A DNA stretch of 64,000 nucleotides from Calonectria ilicicola. Lineage: Eukaryota; Ascomycota; Sordariomycetes; Hypocreales; Nectriaceae. The stretch covers positions 1,798,001 through 1,862,000 of the forward strand of contig CP085835.1 in NCBI GenBank assembly GCA_020809705.1. Direction: 5' to 3'. Under the pieces are notes generated by a model. The model did no database searches and was not told where the DNA came from. It worked only from the letters and a program-made list of their open reading frames with translations. Of the stretch, positions 35,071 to 46,752 are shown piece by piece (the stretch's first letter is position 1; each line of letters starts with the position of its first letter). Both the position numbers and the translations under genes were made by a program.

Positions 35071-36195
35071 ACAAGATTTGATATTACAAGACCCATTGAA
35101 ATGCAACTTTGATCATTTTAATACTTTAAAGAATGTAGCCTTGGCCGTAAATATGTAGATTCAATGGGGTCTGATACTAGGGTTATCGACCCTAACCCTA
35201 ACCCGCCCCACGTATAAGATTGCTCACTCATTGGTATCTTGACGTTGATGCCCAAGTTAAATGCCCTCTTCTTGTTCTCGATATTTATTTGCTCTAATAT
35301 AGACACATATGATTGCTATTTTGAGTCGGCATTGAATGTCGTGATAAGCGATCTTGCTGAAAGCCTGGACTTGGTTGCTCGTGATACGACTCTCACTAGC
35401 CAAGTTCTGGGGACAACCAGCAGACAAGTGTATGATATACTGAAAGCTATGTAGTCACGGAGTCTTAATACTTGCATAGGCGAGAATTGTAATAGAATGG
35501 ATTGCCGAGATTGAGTACCGGGGCGCATATGCAGCTGCAAGTACACGTCTATATGAACCAGATCAAGCCAGTTGAAACAGGCGCACGCATCCGCCTTCGC
35601 ATCCTCTTTTTAAATATTTGGAGTCTTTAGCAATCTAGCGGAATTGCTCGTTAATATAGCGGTTATTTCCTGCCCTTGTTCCGCGACGATCCAGATATAT
35701 CCTATTTCCCAGGATTCGTGTATTGCAATGTGGCACGCTATTTATCGTAAAACACCATTCTCCACTTGTCGGAGAATCAAACCCTTGTTGGTATGCTGAA
35801 GGAAGCACAGGCGGGTTGTTGCGCCACCCCGTTGCGTTATCGATGCGGATCCTGCCGCCTGCGGGGTAACATTGTGCTCATCTTCTCCGGATTTGTTTTC
35901 CCTCGGTCCCTTCTGCCTCCACATCCTTGGTCCGACATTGTTGGTACGGCAGTTGTCACTCACCTCATCACACTGCACCTTGCATCTGGTCCCACGCGCA
36001 TGGTTGAAACATTTTAATTGGGTTGAGGGGTGATGCATATATTTTAATTGCCTCACTTATTTGTTCCAGCTTCGATGTTGAAAAGTTGGCGTTGATATTA
36101 TTAAGGTTCTTACTTGTTTCCTAGGCTGGTTTCCAACATGGGCTCATCAGCTACTATAGTGCAAATCTCGACGAAGAAAAAGACTATCAAGGATA
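35071..36195. other. Intergenic, AT-rich, with telomere-like motif
   Basis: No gene is supported. It contains the telomere-like inverted motif listed separately and the promoter of the FAD monooxygenase. Open frames are short and unconserved in appearance. Confidence 0.45.
35178..35204. repeat. Interstitial telomere-like motif, head-to-head
   Basis: TAGGGTTA at 35178-35185 is followed after four bases by CCCTAACCCTAACCC (35190-35204). TTAGGG is the usual telomere unit in filamentous fungi. The two blocks face each other, so the sequence reads G-rich then C-rich. Confidence 0.6.
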
Positions 36196-37754
36196 ATGAA
36201 GGTAGCACTCACTGCTTTCTTCAATCGTCCGAAATTTTGCAGACTGCACCGCATCAGGGGCATCGACATGTTCAAGCTGCAGCAGCCTTTTTTTGCGAGA
36301 GCCATGAGCCATATTGACGGCTAATTGTTTTTCTCTAGGTTCTCATTGTCGGTGCCGGCCCATGCGGCCTCCTTCTCGCGCTTTTCCTTCAAAAACAGGG
36401 CATCCAAACTCAGGTCCTTGAAGCCTCAGACAAGCTCGACGACCAGCCACGAGCTTGCTACTATGGTAGCGCTGCTAAGTATGAGATGCAGCGTGTAGGT
36501 ATTTTTGAGAAGGTTTGGTCGCTAGGCTTCCATCCAGATGGTCATAGCTGGCGCAAGAAAGACGGCACACGCATCGTTAAGCATGATCATAGCAAGGTGC
36601 CTGAGTCCAGTGTGCACCGAATTGTGTGTCTCGAATTGGATCGCCTCATTCGTATTCTGTACGATGAAGTTATTGCACATGGCGGCCAAGTTTTAATGCA
36701 GCACAAGGTAACATCTAGCATTGGTCAGTCAGACAGCAAGGCTTGGGTCGATGCTGCGGTACCATCGGGAGAAGTGAAGAGATTCGAGGCGGATTACATC
36801 GTCGGCTGCGATGGCGCCAATAGCCAGATTAGAAAGTCACTCTATGGCGATGGAGAATTTCCAGGTCGCACCTGGGACGAGCAGATAATTGCGACCAATG
36901 TAAGTCTTGCTGATTACAGAATATTGATCCCCATGGGGATGTCGATGCTGACAATCCAACCTGCTGCCTTTAGGCCTATTATCCCTTTGAAAAGTTTGGG
37001 TTTGATGACGCCAATTTTATCGTGCATCCCAAAGATTGGTACATGGCAGCGAGGATCACCAAGGACGGCCTGTGGCGCGTCACATATGGGGATGTGGCTG
37101 GTCTTACCAAAGAGCAGTACGCTGAACGTCTTCCCATGCGTTACAAAGAGATACTCCCAGGGCAACCGAATCCTTCTGACTTCAAGGTTGTCAACATCGG
37201 TCCGTACCGCATGCATCAAAGACTTGCGAAGAGTCTACGCTCGGGTCGATTTCTCCTCGCCGGTGATGCGGGACATCTCTGCAATCCATTGTTAGTATAC
37301 CTCTCATTCTCCACACCCAACCTTGTATCGTGAAAAACCGACCTGGGATCCTTTTTGTTTTCTTATTGCAGTGGGGGTCTTGGACTAACAGGAGGAATGG
37401 CCGATGTCGGCACACTTCAAGATGCCTTGGTTGGAATTCATAAGGGGCTTGCCGATGAAAGCATCCTCGACAAGTACTCCGAAGTCCGATCTGAGATATA
37501 CCGCAACATAATCGATCCTCTCTCAACAGAAAACTTCAAGCGCCTGTGGCTGAAGGATCCCGATACAACTATTCGCGAAGATGAATTCTTTGAGCTGCTC
37601 AGAAAAGCAGCCGATGACGAGAAGCTCTCGAACGAGATCCGAGAGGTATGTCGCAAATCCAAAAATAATAGTTCATCGCTAAACATTTCAATAGGGAGCC
37701 ATGTGCTTGAAATACGATATCACGGCTGACTATCATAAAAAAGCCCACCTTTAA
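36196..37754 (+). CDS. Phenol-hydroxylase-like FAD monooxygenase
   Basis: Class A flavin monooxygenase (FAD_binding_3, PheA/TfdB/MhpA-like), which uses NAD(P)H and O2 to hydroxylate or epoxidise electron-rich substrates. Exons 36196-36201, 36339-36899, 36974-37290, 37372-37645 and 37695-37754 encode 405 aa. The three flavin motifs are clear: VLIVGAGPCGLLLALF at the start, the DG motif YIVGCDGANSQIRKSL, and the GD motif FLLAGDAGHLCNPFGG. It lacks the C-terminal thioredoxin-like domain of true phenol hydroxylases. I chose the six-base first exon (Met-Lys) because it joins in frame to the flavin strand; ATG 36138 is open but its best donor leaves the wrong phase. Located between the decayed CHAT gene and the MFS pump, it is a probable tailoring enzyme. 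Confidence 0.85.
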
Positions 37755-38129
37755 ATAGAAATATTAGGGGGCACTAAACAACCGTGAGTATGATCACATT
37801 TTGAAGTAAATAGATGTCCACAGAAGGCTAAATCGAAATTGATTGATAAATATCATGTAATGGTGTGAGGTCGATGAAAATAGTCATCTACAGACTTTTG
37901 GTTAACAATCGATCCATAGCGTTCACTTCTATGCTATCTTTTGAGTTGGAGTGATTCGTAATGATCGTAATACAACATGAATGTAAAATGTCGGCCAATT
38001 AAGGATCCTATATTGAAATAAACTAGGTTTTTTTTTGAGGGCTTATATGTAGCATGTCTCTCAGGCAAAAGCGGATTTGGACATATTATCATTCATTATT
38101 TTTCAATAGGAGATTCGAATGTAACTTGT
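37755..38129. terminator. Convergent 3' region (monooxygenase / MFS)
   Basis: AT-rich 375 bp between convergent stop codons, with an eight-T run near 38028. No gene. Confidence 0.4.
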
Positions 38130-39812
38130 CTATGATCGTTTTGACTTGACCGATCGCCATTCTATCAATAACGTTCCAATCATCGTCGCACATGCCAGCC
38201 CAACAACTAGATACCATGTTTGAATAATGCTTTTCTCGATCCCAGTAAGAACCTCTCCAACCTTAGCCGGTGGCACGCTCTTCACAATTTCCATTAGGCC
38301 GGTGTTTTCAATCTTTGCTCGGCTAAGACGAGGCACGAGGCCATTGAGATTAGACCAGAGCTGGTTTGTGAAGATGACTTGCGCAATTGCGACCGCCACT
38401 GCTGGGCCAAAAGACTGGGCGAAAAGCATGATGGAAAGGCCAAGAGGGACGTCTTCTGGTGGGAGCACAACTTGCACGGCGTTCTGGGGTCCAGAGAAAC
38501 CAATGCCGTAGGCAAAACCAGACAAGGCGGTATACATGATGAGCTGGACGAAACTGGTATCAATTTTAAATGTAGTTATAAGACCTGCAGCGATGGGCAT
38601 TATGATGGAAGCGAAGAGCATGAATGGTGCGTAATACCCAAACGCACTTGTACCAGCGCCATGGGCGAGTGAGCCAATAGTGGCGCCAATGATGATAGGG
38701 AACATCATATAACCGCTTTTAGCAGGAGAATACCCACGGACAAGTTGATAGTAAGTTGGTAAATAATATTCAATCAAATTTCCAGTGCTATTTGCACACG
38801 TGATGAAAATGAAACCTGCGATGACGGTTCGGCGCTTGATGATACGCGGAGGAAGTGCGGCAGTGTCGCCTCGTCGGAATTGGTTGTAGATGAAAGCGGC
38901 CAGAAGGACTGCAAATGTAATTAGAGGACCAATTACTCTGCTGCTATCCCAGGGATACTTGGTACCGGCCCATGACAAGGCGAGAAATAGGCTTGTCAAG
39001 GCGGGGAGGAACAGGAGGTTACTTGGCAAGTCTAGTTGTAGGGCTTTTTCCTTGAATGTCATACGAGCGATGTCGCTAGATTTTGGCATGTCTGAAAAAT
39101 AGCACACAGTCAATACAAGTGTGATGGCTCCAATCGGCGGATTGATGTAAAAACACCAACGCCAGCCAAGAGACCCAGTCAGAGCACCGCCTATAAGCGG
39201 CGCGGCCAGCGTAGCTACGCCTTCAATGCCGCCCATGAGGCCCAGAAATAATGGCCTTCGGTGTAGAGGTGTCAACTGCACGAGAATAACGAAGCAGCCG
39301 GAAAAAATGCCAGCAGAGCCCAATCCAGCCACGGCCCTCCCAATCACAAGCATAGTCGACGTAGTGGCCATGCCTGAGAGTAGCGAGCCCACCATTGACA
39401 TGGCATTGGCAAGTAAAAAGATGCGTTTGACGGAGAATAGAGTGTATGCCTTGCCAAAGAAGAATTGAAAGGCACAAACACATAGTCTGAAGGCAGATGA
39501 GTACCAGCCCACGTCGGCAACAGTGTGGAAGTGGTCCGTAATGCTAGGCACCGCGGTCGCGATGATGTTCATGTCTATCGAAGCGAGGGCAAGAACAGCG
39601 CCCATGGTGAGCATCAGCAGCCAGAATTTGGCACCTGTCGGATACTCTTGCTGTGGGGATGATTGAATTGGATCAGCCATTTCGTTCACAATGGCTTGCT
39701 GAATTTGCGCAATGGGATCTCCGTGGCCATTTGCACCTGGTCTGGAATTCCGCGTGATTTCATTTTGAGTAGAGCATTCGATCTCGATTTCCAAAACCGT
39801 GGTAGACGCCAT
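38130..39812 (-). CDS. MFS drug:H+ antiporter, DHA2 (14-TM) type
   Basis: Intronless gene of 560 aa. A hydrophilic N-terminus of about 65 residues precedes the first membrane helix. The chain then shows the alternating hydrophobic segments of a 14-helix DHA2 exporter. Family marks are ALASIDMNIIATAVPSITDH in TM1, GRAVAGLGSAGIFSG, the motif-C region LAAPLIGGALTGSLGWRWCF followed by YINPPIGAI, and IEYYLPTYYQLVRGYSPAKS in the second half. These pumps export fungal metabolites and provide self-protection. I use ATG 39812 (MASTT); ATG 39824 is in frame four codons upstream. Convergent with the FAD monooxygenase. Likely the cluster exporter and the right-hand edge of the cluster; the substrate is inferred from context only. 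Confidence 0.93.
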   Translation of the reverse strand: MASTTVLEIEIECSTQNEITRNSRPGANGHGDPIAQIQQAIVNEMADPIQSSPQQEYPTGAKFWLLMLTMGAVLALASIDMNIIATAVPSITDHFHTVADVGWYSSAFRLCVCAFQFFFGKAYTLFSVKRIFLLANAMSMVGSLLSGMATTSTMLVIGRAVAGLGSAGIFSGCFVILVQLTPLHRRPLFLGLMGGIEGVATLAAPLIGGALTGSLGWRWCFYINPPIGAITLVLTVCYFSDMPKSSDIARMTFKEKALQLDLPSNLLFLPALTSLFLALSWAGTKYPWDSSRVIGPLITFAVLLAAFIYNQFRRGDTAALPPRIIKRRTVIAGFIFITCANSTGNLIEYYLPTYYQLVRGYSPAKSGYMMFPIIIGATIGSLAHGAGTSAFGYYAPFMLFASIIMPIAAGLITTFKIDTSFVQLIMYTALSGFAYGIGFSGPQNAVQVVLPPEDVPLGLSIMLFAQSFGPAVAVAIAQVIFTNQLWSNLNGLVPRLSRAKIENTGLMEIVKSVPPAKVGEVLTGIEKSIIQTWYLVVGLACATMIGTLLIEWRSVKSKRS

Positions 39813-40914
39813 GGCTGTCAACAAATAAACAACGCAAGAGAAAAGAGCGAGAATTGACTAGCGTTCTTCTCGTATTCTTGTCGGTACTTGAAACGTCCTA
39901 ATGGCTTCGTAATTTTACACCTCCAGCTGTGTCATGGAGTCATAATTGGTGGAGGTGGGGAAGTAAGTGATGCCACCTAGTGCGGTGTGAGTCATGAGGA
40001 ACATGGTGTGTGGGTGGGTGAGCAAGTTTTGGCCCCCCCAAAAAAAAAAATTAGCCAGTAATGATTATCACTGATGTATTTATCCCCTGTTTTGAAAAGC
40101 GACTCCTAGAAAATTTATTGACGCAGATTACTCCCGAATCGTTGAGAGCAGCAAGATGAAAGACGCTTTTTTCACCGAATATCGCATATATTTCTATACA
40201 CCGTTGAACCCCGATGTTGCGTCCTACTACGATTCTGCTCTCAACTAATCGCTGGCGGTATTACTCTTTAGATTACAGTGGTGTGCCATAGTGACTGAGA
40301 TTCAAGCCTAATGCTGACATCAATCCAATCAAAACCGCCGTCGGCGAGATGACGTGTCCTCATATGCATTTAAATGCTGACGACGGCTAGAATTTGTCTA
40401 GTTGCCGACAGTCACCCGTTTCCATCCAAGATAAGCTATAAGAAGGTTAGAAAAGTCTCTTAAATACCGAGGACGTGCTGGTGGATTTATTGTGCATACA
40501 CTCGCCACAAATTCCCCAGGATTAGACCTGGGACTAACCAAGTTTTGAATTTGAGAACATCGCCGCTCGTATTTCCAATGATTTGCACCGGAGGAAAAAT
40601 ATTCGAGTTTTTTTATTAACGTAGATACATTCAAGGCCGAAGTACCCTAGCCTTAGAGAATATCTTGACAATTGAAGAGACTTTTACCTGAGGAGTGTAA
40701 TGAAATACCAATGTGCGAGCGATTTTAGAAGAGAGCACTCGGGTCAGATCTATTTCGCCAGCCAGTAATAAACGAATGATGAAGCATTCGATGATCAATT
40801 ATACTATTTTATACCAATTTTAACTAAACTTTGCGGAAAGGACCGTGCTGTGGCGGAATTTGGTGCGTTTAGGACACGATGGAGACCTCGAGCACTAAAA
40901 GTAACCCCAATGGC
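39813..40914. other. Intergenic
   Basis: No gene is supported. It includes the MFS promoter, with a C6A10 homopolymer tract near 40035-40050, and AT-rich DNA further on. Confidence 0.45.
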
Positions 40915-42336
40915 CTAAAGGAACTGGCCATTGCAATTCACGTCAGGATTGTTGAAAGCCAGCCGATCGGGAGTATCAGGCCTCAGTCCACGCAGTCGCC
41001 ATTTAATTGAAATAGCGATGATAGATTTCTTCATGACTTTAGGATTTTTTCCCGTATTTAGGTGAATTGTCCAGAAGGTAAGCAATGAGGCCAGAAACAT
41101 GCGGGGCCGCCATCGAGGTACCATTTATGAGCTCAGTAGCATTGGTTGACCCTATCCAAGTGGATCTAATGCTGCTGACTCCGGGAGCGAAGATGTCCAC
41201 GCACTTGCCGTAGTTGGAAAACTTTGCAACCCGGTCTTCCGAGTTAGAGGCACCCACGGTGATAACGTAAGGGTTGGAAGCAGGGACTACCTCGCAACTG
41301 CATCTGTTTAAATTTCCAGCAGAGGCAACCAAGTGAATACCTATATAGGAAGCGGCTCGGAGAAGTTTGTGAAAAGCCAGAGGGTTGCCAATCGACTGAA
41401 AACTAAAGGAGAGATTGACCACAGACCCCCTGAAGTTTGATTTGGTTCGATTCGCATAATGTTGTTCCATAACCCAAACAAGACCATCTATTATGTCTGC
41501 CAGATACCCACTATTTTTTTGATCAAGCACTTTGACAGCATGAACATTAGCCTCTTTAGCGACACCATACCTGCTTTCGGCAATGGTTCCAGCAACGTGT
41601 GTACCATGACCATGATTGTCTTCGTTTGGCTGGTTGGCCGCAGTAGTGATACCCCAGTAGGCTCGTCCTTCAAAATCGTCGTGATCAATGTTGATGCCCG
41701 TGTCGAGCACATAGACGTCGACGCCTCTTCCCCTATTAGAGCTACAGCGGTAAGTGCCAGTATAGGATTTGTTGTGCACTTCATAGCCTCGCTTTGGCAA
41801 ACGACAATGAGAAATTCGATGCAGGCCCCAAGGCTCTTCGTTTCCAACATACTGCCCTCCATGTGGAGTACCTAGAACCCCCTGAGAATGGACCTTGATG
41901 TTTGGTTCAACTAGCGCGACCTAAAACATGTTACAATTAGTTCACCGGACTTTCTAAGCGCATACCACTTTTAAATGCGAATATCAGTTCAAAGACTTAC
42001 AGCAGGATCATCCCGAATCTGCTGGATGGTGGTGGCATCAAATTCGCCAGCGTAACCTCCGAATATGTCCTTCACTCGGTAGGTATGTTGGAGACCAGAG
42101 AATTCAGTGAAGCCAGAGCGCTTTCTAAGTTCAAGGTGATCAGCTTGATTACGGGCCAGAGTCAGATTCACCCATCGATAGTGATCCGCCATTAAGGTGT
42201 CATCAACATGATCCTTGAAAAGGATAATATACGAATTTGGGACCAAATCAGCATTGCCTGTCCGCTCGAATAGAACTTGGGATATCGTAGCCCCAAGAGC
42301 AGTAATTGCAAGCTAAAGGAATATAATGCTCTTCAT
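40915..42336 (-). pseudogene. Subtilisin-like (S8, proteinase K type) protease with two lesions
   Basis: Secreted subtilase with an I9 propeptide (SYIILFKDHVDDTLMADHY) and a proteinase-K-type catalytic domain. The catalytic triad is intact: Asp in VYVLDTGINIDH, His in HGHGTHVAGTI and Ser in INGTSMAAPHVSG. Exon 1 is 42336-42001 and exon 2 starts at 41920; the intron is GT-AG and in frame. Two lesions are present. Codon 8 is TAG (42313-42315), inside the signal peptide that starts MKSIIFL. A single-base frameshift falls in a run of six T (+ strand 41045-41050), after which the usual ending (TPDRLAFNNPD, to 40915) is found in another frame. Active relatives include cuticle- and nematode-degrading proteases. 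If both lesions are real the gene is non-functional; the homopolymer shift could be a sequencing error, but the TAG is harder to dismiss. Confidence 0.8.
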
Positions 42337-45300
42337 TTTCTGTTGTATTGTATATCTCTGAGAAATAAAACAAATTGGGTGCGATGATGGTGGAAAGATA
42401 CCACTATCGCTGGGGAACAAGTATCTTTAAATACCACTGGCAGTACAAAGATTTGTAATTCGATCCTCCCTTGAACACAATGGCATTAGCTTCAGGCTCG
42501 TTTGGACCATCAGTTTAGCTTTGAACCTTGGACTTCAGAACACAAAAAAACATTAAGGAATGCTAGAAGAGTGATGGGGAATGGAAACAAACGCCGACCT
42601 TTTCTATGTTATCTAATGAACTTTCTTTGAATTCCAGTTTTTCAAGTTCTATCTGACCCCAATATTTACTACATCCGCTTAGAGATGTTTGGCCATCTTG
42701 AAAACCAGCGGTAGTTAAGCTGATCATGCATTACTTTTTTGTCACGAAATTAGGAGCTGAATTCGAATTCGGTCCCGATTTGCAGGTTTGATCTCCATAT
42801 TTCTCAAGGTAGTGCATATAGATACCTCATTTAGACCATTAAAAATTACAATAACAGTTTCTAGATAGAGTGATGATCTCCTCCGCTGTTCAATTCTGGT
42901 GTGATGTCGCACCTACCATCCCAAGGTATTGCTCCAAATGCCCAACTGAGTAAGGCAGGTGGTAAGTTAGACTTCGCCATAGACACCCTACGAAGAATGC
43001 AAATCCGTGTCTAGTTAAAGTCAAGGCTCATAAGCGGCCCGGCAGGCTCTAGCAGGAACGGGCCGTTTCTAGTGGACACTGGATATGGCTGACAGATTTC
43101 GGACCTACCTCGGCGTCACTGGAATGGTTGATGGGAGATATGGATACTGTTTTGCGCTCATGATTCAAAGATGTATTATGGTCGGTAGTGGGATAATAAT
43201 TGATCTGGTTAAGAATTGCGAAAGCTAAGATAGACTGATGAGATAGCTACTGTGCCGTAGTGGCGACTAGTTTGGAAGATGACATGCTGATACGAGGATT
43301 TGTGGCACATGCGAATTGTTTCACCCTAAACTCAACCAACCGCAAGCTAGACTCCAGATAAATAAATTATGTGTATAAATTAAAATCATAAAGTACTTCT
43401 CCGCTTAGGCTTTTTTTTCTTCGTGAAGTTAGCCATTAAATTCCATGATAATGTGCCATATCATATGTGGTAGTATGTTTCGATAGCTCAGACAAATATG
43501 TGGCTGATACACTGACGTAAAATCTCTGGGCTTATTTCCCAATGTGGGTTAAGTAATATTAGATCTCTGCAGAGAGAGTGGCTAAATCGATCATCATCCA
43601 CTAGCTATGAATATGGTTCGGTTGTTTATTTCACAAAGCATCACCAGGTTGGATCCCGTTTGCATTCATTAATCGGATATTCGCCGCCCTTGCTTTTGAC
43701 CAATCGGATCGGATATGCCATAACACCGTTTGCACTTGCCTGCCTCTAGCTAGAATTGTCCGACCCCATCTTACCGGTATGTAGGCGTTTGTGGAGACAG
43801 TAAACTCATACAGCGTCTGGCAAAAAGTCTCAGTGTACTTTTTTTATCGTCTATCACTAGAACGCATTCTAATTTATCAAATTTCTCAAACAATATTCGC
43901 AAAGGCTCTGACTAGATTATGGAGCTGAAAATATTTTTAAAGCTCTATTAAACTGCAAAGCGCAGCTCAAACTTGTTTCCGACGTAAACCAGGGTAATGC
44001 AATGATGATCAAATAGAATTTTTTTTAACGTGAGCGTGAAAGCAATAGCCCTCTGGACAGCCCACGGCCAGAATCCCAGACTGGAATTCGAGTGGCTTGC
44101 TAAAAGTGGTTTCAAATTTTCCTCTTGAGCCTGGGTTATGGTTGGTGGCATATTGAGAGCTTTGAGTCATGTCTGTGTTTTGCCAAGGCTAGCTTTGTGA
44201 CTATTTTGAGTCAGATTTTCACATCGAAAGCAATACCTGATTGGTTTATTTATTCCCACCAACCAAATCCTGAGATGTTATGTTTTCGGCAAATTGGCTT
44301 TTATGGAATCCAACAAACGCGTTCCGATCTACACTTGGCACAGTTTCTGCTTGACTCATTCACTTTCACAACACAGGAGTATTTTTTAACATTCATCCTG
44401 GACCATGCTTTATGAATCGAGTATACTTATGGAAAAATAGGACAAAATCGTTTCTCGGCAGATACGACATCTGATCAATCGCATTCAGACACTTAACCTT
44501 TATCGCACAAACCGACAGCCAGATTAAAGCCATTGGTATCAAATCACTTGCGTTGGAAGTTCCACCTGCCAACACAAAAGGATTAACACCAATACCGGCC
44601 TCAATATTGTAGAAATTATTTCTTAAATATATAAAACAACAAAAAGCATCCACTAGCAAGTTCACTGATTGAATGAGGTTAACAACGTGAACACTCTCAC
44701 AAAGGGCTACTCAACTCAACCGTCATTCTTAAAACGTAAATCGACATAGCTATATATAAAACATAAAATAGCAAACCTAACTTGTTAGGTGGATTAAAGA
44801 AATCATCTACATCAAGCAACAACACGGTGAGGTATTTTGTGAGCAACCATAATTTCAAAGCACTTTGCATGTCCCTTCGCGTGGTAACGATTGAACGCTG
44901 ACTTAGTGGTGTGCCGTGGAATACAGGTTGCAACGGATTAGAATATATCTTCCGCCGACAAAGTACCAAGGACTACACAAATCTCCTCTCATATGCAAAG
45001 AGAGCCGATAGCTACTTCCTACACGTGTATAGAATGCACACTCTATCTTGATTAGCATAGAAAGCTGACGTAGGTAAATTACCTTTTGACTTTCAACCTC
45101 GATGGGGAAAGAAGTCGTTAATTTGAATGCTTGCTTGCCACGCTATTGCTGCTTTTGCTCGTCTGATAAAATCCGCATACCTCCATTTTGGTAAAAATGG
45201 CATGGCACATTCCCAATATGCAATGTCAATCGTTTCTACTCGAGGATAGCGCGGGGAAATAGAGCTTATCCAATTAGTCGATCTTCCCGAAGCATGTGAA

Positions 45301-45491
45301 GGGTAAATCTCCCACCCTTACAACACTGGTGACCCACACTGATCGTTGTGCAGGCATATTTGATTTTTGTGGTGTTACGAACCGCATCCCGAAGCGGTCA
45401 TACATGTTTGTTGACACGACAAAATCACACAATCCACTTAGTTCGAAAGGGTAATCATACGAAGGCATTGGTGTCATAAGCCCTTCACTTC
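42337..45491. other. Long AT-rich gene-free stretch
   Basis: About 3.1 kb with no supported gene. Open frames at 44125-44415, 44393-44665 and 44697-44969 are low-complexity or AT-driven and show no motif or splice partner. No terminal inverted repeat or transposase signature was seen. A 67-codon frame at 45274-45477 lies in the same frame as the following gene, just beyond its stop. Confidence 0.5.
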
Positions 45492-46752
45492 TTATTCATC
45501 AAAGTCAAAGTCTGAGCTACCGAAACATGCTACTACATATGATGGCATCTTTGACCTATCATTACTACCCGCCACGATCCAATACCCAGAGTTTGGCTGG
45601 TTAGGGTCACTTCCAGGTATTGGGTAGGGAGGGTTAGGATCTAGGTCTGCACCATCCTTAATTGCAACATGTTGGCCACCTATGAACCGCCAAATCTGAT
45701 AGTTATTTTCCCAGAAAAACTTTTCTACCTCTTTTTTGAGTATTTTCCTAAACACTGTAACTGGTAATCCAAAGACCAAATCAACCATTGGTGGCAACTC
45801 TTGGGCAAACTGGTCAAGGCGCCCGAGAATGCCTTCATAGTCCAGCCATCGCACACTTCCAGGAGCGCCTGATGGGGGTTGTATGGAGACATGTAGACGG
45901 CGTAAATTAGGGAAATTTGAAAGCAAGGATTGAAGAAGCATCTCAAGATGTCCCTCTCTAACAACACGGTTGGTCTTTCCAGGGAGACATTCCAATCGCC
46001 ATACGATCTCCAGTGAAGTAATTGATGAGAGACGCTGAGGGAGCAAAAGTTTAGAAATATTCAAAATCAGTAGTTGGCTTGCCATATAGATGGTATTGGT
46101 CCGATAAAGGACATCAATCCCTTCCTGATATCTAAATTTGTGATTAGCGACATCGCATATCTGACTAAAATCGTTGTACTCACGCTATCCTACAAGTGAG
46201 GAGCCAGCCCATGATGCCGATGCGACATTTATATGGCACATCGCCTGGCCACTCCTTACACCTTGCCGCGCCAAAACGACAAGTGTCTGCAGCGGGGGGG
46301 CTACCTCGATCCTTTTGGCTCTTGAAGTTTTCCATCGCACTCTTGGGTGGGTTTCTGTGGCACACAGAGCCCCACCAATGCCATGACTTTGGCTGTTCTT
46401 CATCCAAGAGCAGTATGCTGTCTCGACTGCCCCGGTCGTTCCCGTTTATCCTTCCGTGGACGTGACAATGATACCACTTCTCAAGACCTTCTGGAATAGG
46501 AAACGTGGGATGGTTAAAAGAAAGATCCATGTGCAAGGTGCGATCACCAAATGCAGCAACCAGGATCTGCCTCCTCACATCATAAGGCAACTTGCAAAAA
46601 AAGGGAGACTTTTGCGGCGAAGTCCGCAGAGAAGGCGATGGGGTCAAGGCACGAGGTCGACGATTGGGAAGGCCTGGCAGTGCCCTGCCTCCGCGGTTTT
46701 CTGAGTGCTCAGAAACTTTCTTCTCAATCCACTTTCCAAAGCTAGACTTCAT
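45492..46752 (-). CDS. DUF7730-type fungal protein
   Basis: Two exons (46752-46184, 46131-45492) encode 402 aa. It shows the marks of a large fungal family of unknown function: an F-box-like opening FCKLPYDVRRQILVAAFGDR, then CRIAYQEGIDVLYRTNTIYM across the intron, then a Leu-rich section (RLSSITSLEIVWRL, FPNLRRLHVSI). The N-terminus is basic and Pro/Ser-rich (RRPRALTPSPSLR). I use ATG 46752 (MKSSFGKWIEKK), which matches the usual start; ATG 46800 is in frame upstream. Members are typical accessory genes. The C-terminus ends in acidic DFDFDE, and the same frame stays open for about 70 more codons after the stop. Confidence 0.75.

Noticed and set aside
44125..44969. Three frames of 90-96 codons
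   Set aside because: AT-driven, no motifs, no introns linking them, on conflicting strands.
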